Source: JBBRCX01 sp038204465 (lineage in GTDB: Bacteria; Planctomycetota; Phycisphaerae; Tepidisphaerales; Tepidisphaeraceae). From it: a DNA stretch of 16,822 bases. The notes below the pieces were generated by a model. That model made no database searches. It saw only the letters and a list, made by a program, of their open reading frames with translations, and had not been told where the DNA came from. The translations under genes and the position numbers were made by a program. Positions within the stretch are counted from its first letter, which is position 1. Every line of letters starts with the position of its first letter. Positions 13,786 through 16,822 of this stretch are shown here, in pieces. Where the stretch lies: contig JBBRCX010000099.1 of NCBI GenBank assembly GCA_038204465.1, positions 1 to 16,822 of the forward strand, written 5' to 3'.

Positions 13786-16740
13786 TCAGTCCAGGCCGGT
13801 GACGGCGGCGGCGAGCTTTGAAGCGTCGATTCGTCTTTTCGGTTTGAAGTCGCTGCCGGTTGCGTACGCCAGCAGGCACTGCATGAGGTAGCGGGTCTCG
13901 ATGTGGGAATCGAACGTACCGCGGATCTTCAAGCTGGTCGCGAGCAGCGCGCCTTTGCCGACGGCGGCCTCGAACAAATACGCCTTATCGGCCATCGAGC
14001 GGTGGTGGCCGATGGACCGGATGATCGGGTCGATCCGCGCCGGGTAATAGGGGTCGAGCATCAGTGGATAGACGCCGGCGATCAGATGAACGAAGTTCAG
14101 CTCGCACCAGCCATCGTGGGGAAAGTCGCGCAAGCTCGGATGATCGGCGACGATCGTGCCCATGTTGCCGTGGGCGCCGTTGTTCCAGGGGACGGTGCGA
14201 TAGATGTCGCGGAAGACGTCGCCGAACGCGTCGCCCGCCGGGCGGTAATCCTTGAGGGCGCCTTCGGAAAGCAGGATGACGCAGCCGCCTTTTTCCAGGA
14301 ATCTCAGCAGGGGGCGGCGGAGCTGGCTGACGATGATGCAGGTTGCATCATTCGGCGGTTCGTCCTGTAGCCTCGCCAGGCCCAGGGCCTCTTGCAGCTC
14401 GGGGATGTCCGTAACAATGCGCGACGATACGCGCGTTTCGATACGCGGGAAGGACCAGATCCGCCAGGCGTTGCGGGCGATGCGCTGAGCCATGCTGCGC
14501 AGCTCAACCTGCAGATCGAGGGTTTGGGGCGCATCGGTCTTCGGCAATTCGATGTGAAGCCGCGCCGGGGCCGTCAGCTCGCCGGGCCGCATACGGGGGA
14601 GCCGCAACTCTCCTTCCGCGATGGGCTGCCCGGCGCCGACGAGGCGCCACGTGAGCACCGGCTGCGACAGTGTATCCGGCCCGAAGTGCGAGACTTGGAC
14701 GCTCAGCGGCGCTTCCGCGCCGGCGGTGAAGCAGCGGCGATTGCCGTCGTCGAGCAGCAGGACCGTGTCGTCGTTGCAGGCACGGAATTCTTCCGCGCTC
14801 AGATCATCCGGCCTGTCCCAGAATTCGTTAAAGACGCCTTCGGGCGCGTAGGAGAAATCGTGGACGAGCCACAGGTGATAGCCGGCCGTCTGCCGATAGC
14901 GCCGCGCGAGCTCGAGGCCTTCCTTGCGCAGCAGGTGCTTCATCTTCCGCGAATTCGCGACCATCGTCGGGACGAGCTTCGCCAGCCCCGCGTTCCGCGA
15001 ATTCTCCAGCGTTTCCGGCGGGCCATTCAGCTTCTGCGGAAGTGTTTTGTAGCGCGGGATCGACTTTGGATCCGGGAGCTGCGTCCACCAGGCGTATTCA
15101 TGCAGGATCCACGGGAGCTTCAGCTTGCGCAATTGCGGGTCGTCGGTCCTGAGCGGCGGGTGCAGGGGCTCGAGGCGGTGCTGGCCGTGAACGCACTGGA
15201 CGTACAGGTCGGTATCGCGCGGCCCGTAGCGGGTGTCGGTGCTGAAGTCTTCCTCGCCGCCGTGTGTAATGTCGATGGCAAGCGCCCGCGGGTTCAGCTT
15301 CCGCGCGGTCTTCGGAAACTCGCGACTAAAGAGCGCAAAGCTCTTCTTTGACTGCGACACCGTCCCGAGCTCGCTGCACATTGAGTAAGCGATGACGCAG
15401 GGATGATTGCGGTCGGCGCGAATAATGTTGCGCAGCTCCCGGCGCCATAATTCCGGAAAACGCGGCAGCGCTTTCTCGCGCGCGTCGACGCGATATTTGC
15501 CGCTGAGGCCAAAGGGCATCTCCTGACAGACCATCAGGCCGACCTCGTCTGCCGCCTCCAGGAATTCCTGCGTGAAGAGCTCGACGCAGCTCTTGGTGTA
15601 GTTGAACCCATACTCCCGGCTAAGCCGCAGCCGCTTGAGGAAATACTCTTTCGACGCCGGCGGGGCGATGCACTCGGGATAGTAGTGATCGTCGCAGCCG
15701 CCGCGCAGCATCACGGGGTTTCCGTTGAGCAGCACCTTGGTGCCGAGGGCGCGGATGTCGCGCAGGCCGAACCGCATCGAGGCTGTGTCGGTAATTCGAT
15801 CGGCGGTGAACAATTGGACGGTCGCGCGATACAGCGCGGGTTGCTCGGGCGACCAGAGCTTCGCGCCGGGCATCTTGAGTTTCAGCGAGGCGGCCTCGCG
15901 ATTCGCCGGCAAAGGCTGCTCCGCGACGAACGTCAGGCCGTCTTCGCCCTCTATCGTGCAGCGGACGCGTAGATCGGGTCCAGCGCTTCGCTCCGATAGT
16001 TCGAGGCGTACCTGTGCCGAAGATGGCCTGATGCTCGGAACAACATGAATGCCACAGATGTGCAGCGGCGCCGCGGGTTCGATCCAGGCGCTGCGGTAGA
16101 TTCCGGCGAAGGGGGAGAACTCGCCGGCCTCCCAGATGCCGTCGAGCCGTGGTCCCGGTGGCCAGTGGATGCGAACGGCCAGCACGTTTTCTTCGTCGAA
16201 CCGCGCCAGTTTCGACACATCGCAGCGCAGCGGCGTGCGCGAGCTGAGGGTGCTGCCCAGCGATGTGCCGTTCAGCCAGACGTCGGCGGCGGGCGTGACA
16301 CCTCCCAGGTGAAGCCAGATCGGTTCGCCTCGCCAGCTCGACGGCAGCTTGAAGCGCCTGCGATGCCACGCCGGCGCAAGCGAAGGGTATTTGAGCCCTG
16401 CCTGCAGCGCGGCGGGGTCGGTCTTCCCTTCAAAACCCTTCCGGTTCCGGTGGGTCGGCGGCAGCCAGGTGACTTTTGCGGCTGGCCCTGCGGAAGGATG
16501 GCGCTCGGCGTGAGGCGTGCCCGGGACGCGCGTCTTTTCCGCCAGCACCACGCGCCCGTCAAACCACCGGCGTTTCACTCCAATGTCGCGCGGGTCGTAT
16601 GAGAACTCCCACACGCCATCGAGCACCACGCGCGGCCGGTCGGTATCCAACTCCTGCGCGGCGGTAATCGTGGCACGGGCGAGACGCCCGTGCGAATGGC
16701 GGTTGGAGAATCTGGCTCCGGGTGCTGAGAGTTTTTTCAT
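13786..16740 (-). CDS. Glycoside hydrolase family 2 protein with an extra C-terminal domain
   Basis: A 984-residue enzyme. Residues 38-230 form the sugar-binding jelly roll (VVLDGVWEFSYDP, then AWHRRRFKLPSSW at 124-136, VWLNGTSLGS at 154-163, EFSPFAGIYRSAWIEP at 207-222). An immunoglobulin-like domain runs to about 325 (LWSPEQPALYRATV at 295-308). The TIM barrel follows: VLLNGNPVMLRGGCDDHYYP at 336-355, NHPCVIAYSMCSEL at 445-458 with likely acid/base Glu457, and LPWILHEYAWW at 542-552 with likely nucleophile Glu548. After about 660 a beta-rich stretch and then an alpha/beta domain near 775-965 are not recognised by me. No signal peptide is seen, so it should act in the cytoplasm on a glycoside brought in by the MFS protein. 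No Shine-Dalgarno precedes the ATG at 16740. A palindrome sits in its first codons. Confidence 0.88.
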   Translation of the reverse strand: MKKLSAPGARFSNRHSHGRLARATITAAQELDTDRPRVVLDGVWEFSYDPRDIGVKRRWFDGRVVLAEKTRVPGTPHAERHPSAGPAAKVTWLPPTHRNRKGFEGKTDPAALQAGLKYPSLAPAWHRRRFKLPSSWRGEPIWLHLGGVTPAADVWLNGTSLGSTLSSRTPLRCDVSKLARFDEENVLAVRIHWPPGPRLDGIWEAGEFSPFAGIYRSAWIEPAAPLHICGIHVVPSIRPSSAQVRLELSERSAGPDLRVRCTIEGEDGLTFVAEQPLPANREAASLKLKMPGAKLWSPEQPALYRATVQLFTADRITDTASMRFGLRDIRALGTKVLLNGNPVMLRGGCDDHYYPECIAPPASKEYFLKRLRLSREYGFNYTKSCVELFTQEFLEAADEVGLMVCQEMPFGLSGKYRVDAREKALPRFPELWRRELRNIIRADRNHPCVIAYSMCSELGTVSQSKKSFALFSREFPKTARKLNPRALAIDITHGGEEDFSTDTRYGPRDTDLYVQCVHGQHRLEPLHPPLRTDDPQLRKLKLPWILHEYAWWTQLPDPKSIPRYKTLPQKLNGPPETLENSRNAGLAKLVPTMVANSRKMKHLLRKEGLELARRYRQTAGYHLWLVHDFSYAPEGVFNEFWDRPDDLSAEEFRACNDDTVLLLDDGNRRCFTAGAEAPLSVQVSHFGPDTLSQPVLTWRLVGAGQPIAEGELRLPRMRPGELTAPARLHIELPKTDAPQTLDLQVELRSMAQRIARNAWRIWSFPRIETRVSSRIVTDIPELQEALGLARLQDEPPNDATCIIVSQLRRPLLRFLEKGGCVILLSEGALKDYRPAGDAFGDVFRDIYRTVPWNNGAHGNMGTIVADHPSLRDFPHDGWCELNFVHLIAGVYPLMLDPYYPARIDPIIRSIGHHRSMADKAYLFEAAVGKGALLATSLKIRGTFDSHIETRYLMQCLLAYATGSDFKPKRRIDASKLAAAVTGLD
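16673..16693. repeat. Perfect 8-base stem palindrome in the first codons of the GH2 gene
   Basis: GCACGGGC (16673-16680) and GCCCGTGC (16686-16693) are perfect inverted repeats around a GAGAC loop, all G+C rich, giving a very stable hairpin at about codons 16-23 of the GH2 gene. It resembles the short palindromes of REP type scattered through planctomycete genomes, from memory. The encoded residues are in a stretch (HSHGRLARAT) that is poorly conserved in character and outside the sugar-binding domain. Confidence 0.7.
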
Positions 16741-16772
16741 TGGGAATCGTTAACACGGGCGGGACGCGCGGG

Positions 16773-16784
16773 ACGGTTGACCGT
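16773..16784. promoter_or_regulatory. Possible operator upstream of the GH2 gene (ACGGT-TG-ACCGT)
   Basis: ACGGT (16773-16777) and ACCGT (16780-16784) form an inverted repeat 32 bases upstream of the GH2 ATG. Sugar genes are often controlled from such sites, but no regulator gene is present in the window and the arms are short, so chance is quite possible. Confidence 0.2.
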
Positions 16785-16822
16785 TTGCGCGTCAGTGCAT
16801 TTCCGCTTTGACCCGGCCGATG

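Noticed and set aside
1..16822. CRISPR array, phage genes, insertion sequences, tRNA or rRNA
   Set aside because: No regular spaced repeats, no transposase or phage-like proteins and no recognisable RNA gene were found when reading both strands.

Overview
The window looks like chromosome from a GC-rich bacterium of the PVC group, most likely Planctomycetota. The signs are a truncated type II-secretion-pseudopilin-like protein ending in the H-X9-DG type motif (1-384), a dihydrodipicolinate-synthase-like gene near a Rossmann epimerase, a PhyH-family dioxygenase, a Dabb lipoprotein and a large intracellular GH2 enzyme. Most genes lack a good Shine-Dalgarno sequence. This placement is inference; there is no rRNA or other phylogenetic marker in the window. 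Every stretch is within or close to a gene, and no gene-free gap exceeds about 210 bases.

Layout. (1) 1-384, plus strand: the 3' end of a pseudopilin-like gene. (2) 5267-431, minus strand: a probable five-gene unit, reading solute-binding protein, MalF-type permease, MalG-type permease, GNAT acetyltransferase, 1-phosphofructokinase-family kinase. It encodes uptake of a carbohydrate and an inner sugar-phosphate kinase, but no ABC ATPase, which must come from elsewhere in the genome. A TTGACC-N16-TACATT promoter lies ahead of it. Two of its intergenic spacers carry heptamer tandem repeats. (3) 5477-6538, plus: an NAD-dependent epimerase/dehydratase relative whose YxxxK motif has lost its lysine. 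(4) 7444-6622, minus: a BrnT-like toxin and ribbon-helix-helix antitoxin pair. It has a textbook TTGACA-N16-TATAAT promoter placed so close to the toxin ATG that the message would be almost leaderless. Its base composition looks lower in GC than its surroundings, so it was probably acquired. (5) 8389-7589, minus: a PhyH-family oxygenase with HGG in place of the usual HxD metal motif, divergent from (6) 8510-10949, plus: a DapA-like aldolase, QueG and a Dabb lipoprotein, joined by two successive 4-base ATGA overlaps. (7) 16740-10980, minus: a GH2 glycosidase, an amidohydrolase-superfamily enzyme and an MFS transporter, a likely import-and-cleave module for a small glycoside.

How they work together. 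Two sugar modules bracket the window: an ABC importer with kinase on the left, and an MFS importer with cytoplasmic GH2 and amidohydrolase on the right. The epimerase-like, PhyH-like and DapA-like genes in the middle are plausible parts of one acid-sugar or small-molecule pathway, with the toxin-antitoxin pair between them. I see no CRISPR array, phage, IS element, tRNA or rRNA, and no convincing wholly new system. The most notable departures from family rules are the HxG site of the PhyH protein, the missing lysine of the epimerase, the Ser-Glu acid/base motif of the GH2 enzyme, and the near-leaderless toxin with its long-tailed antitoxin.
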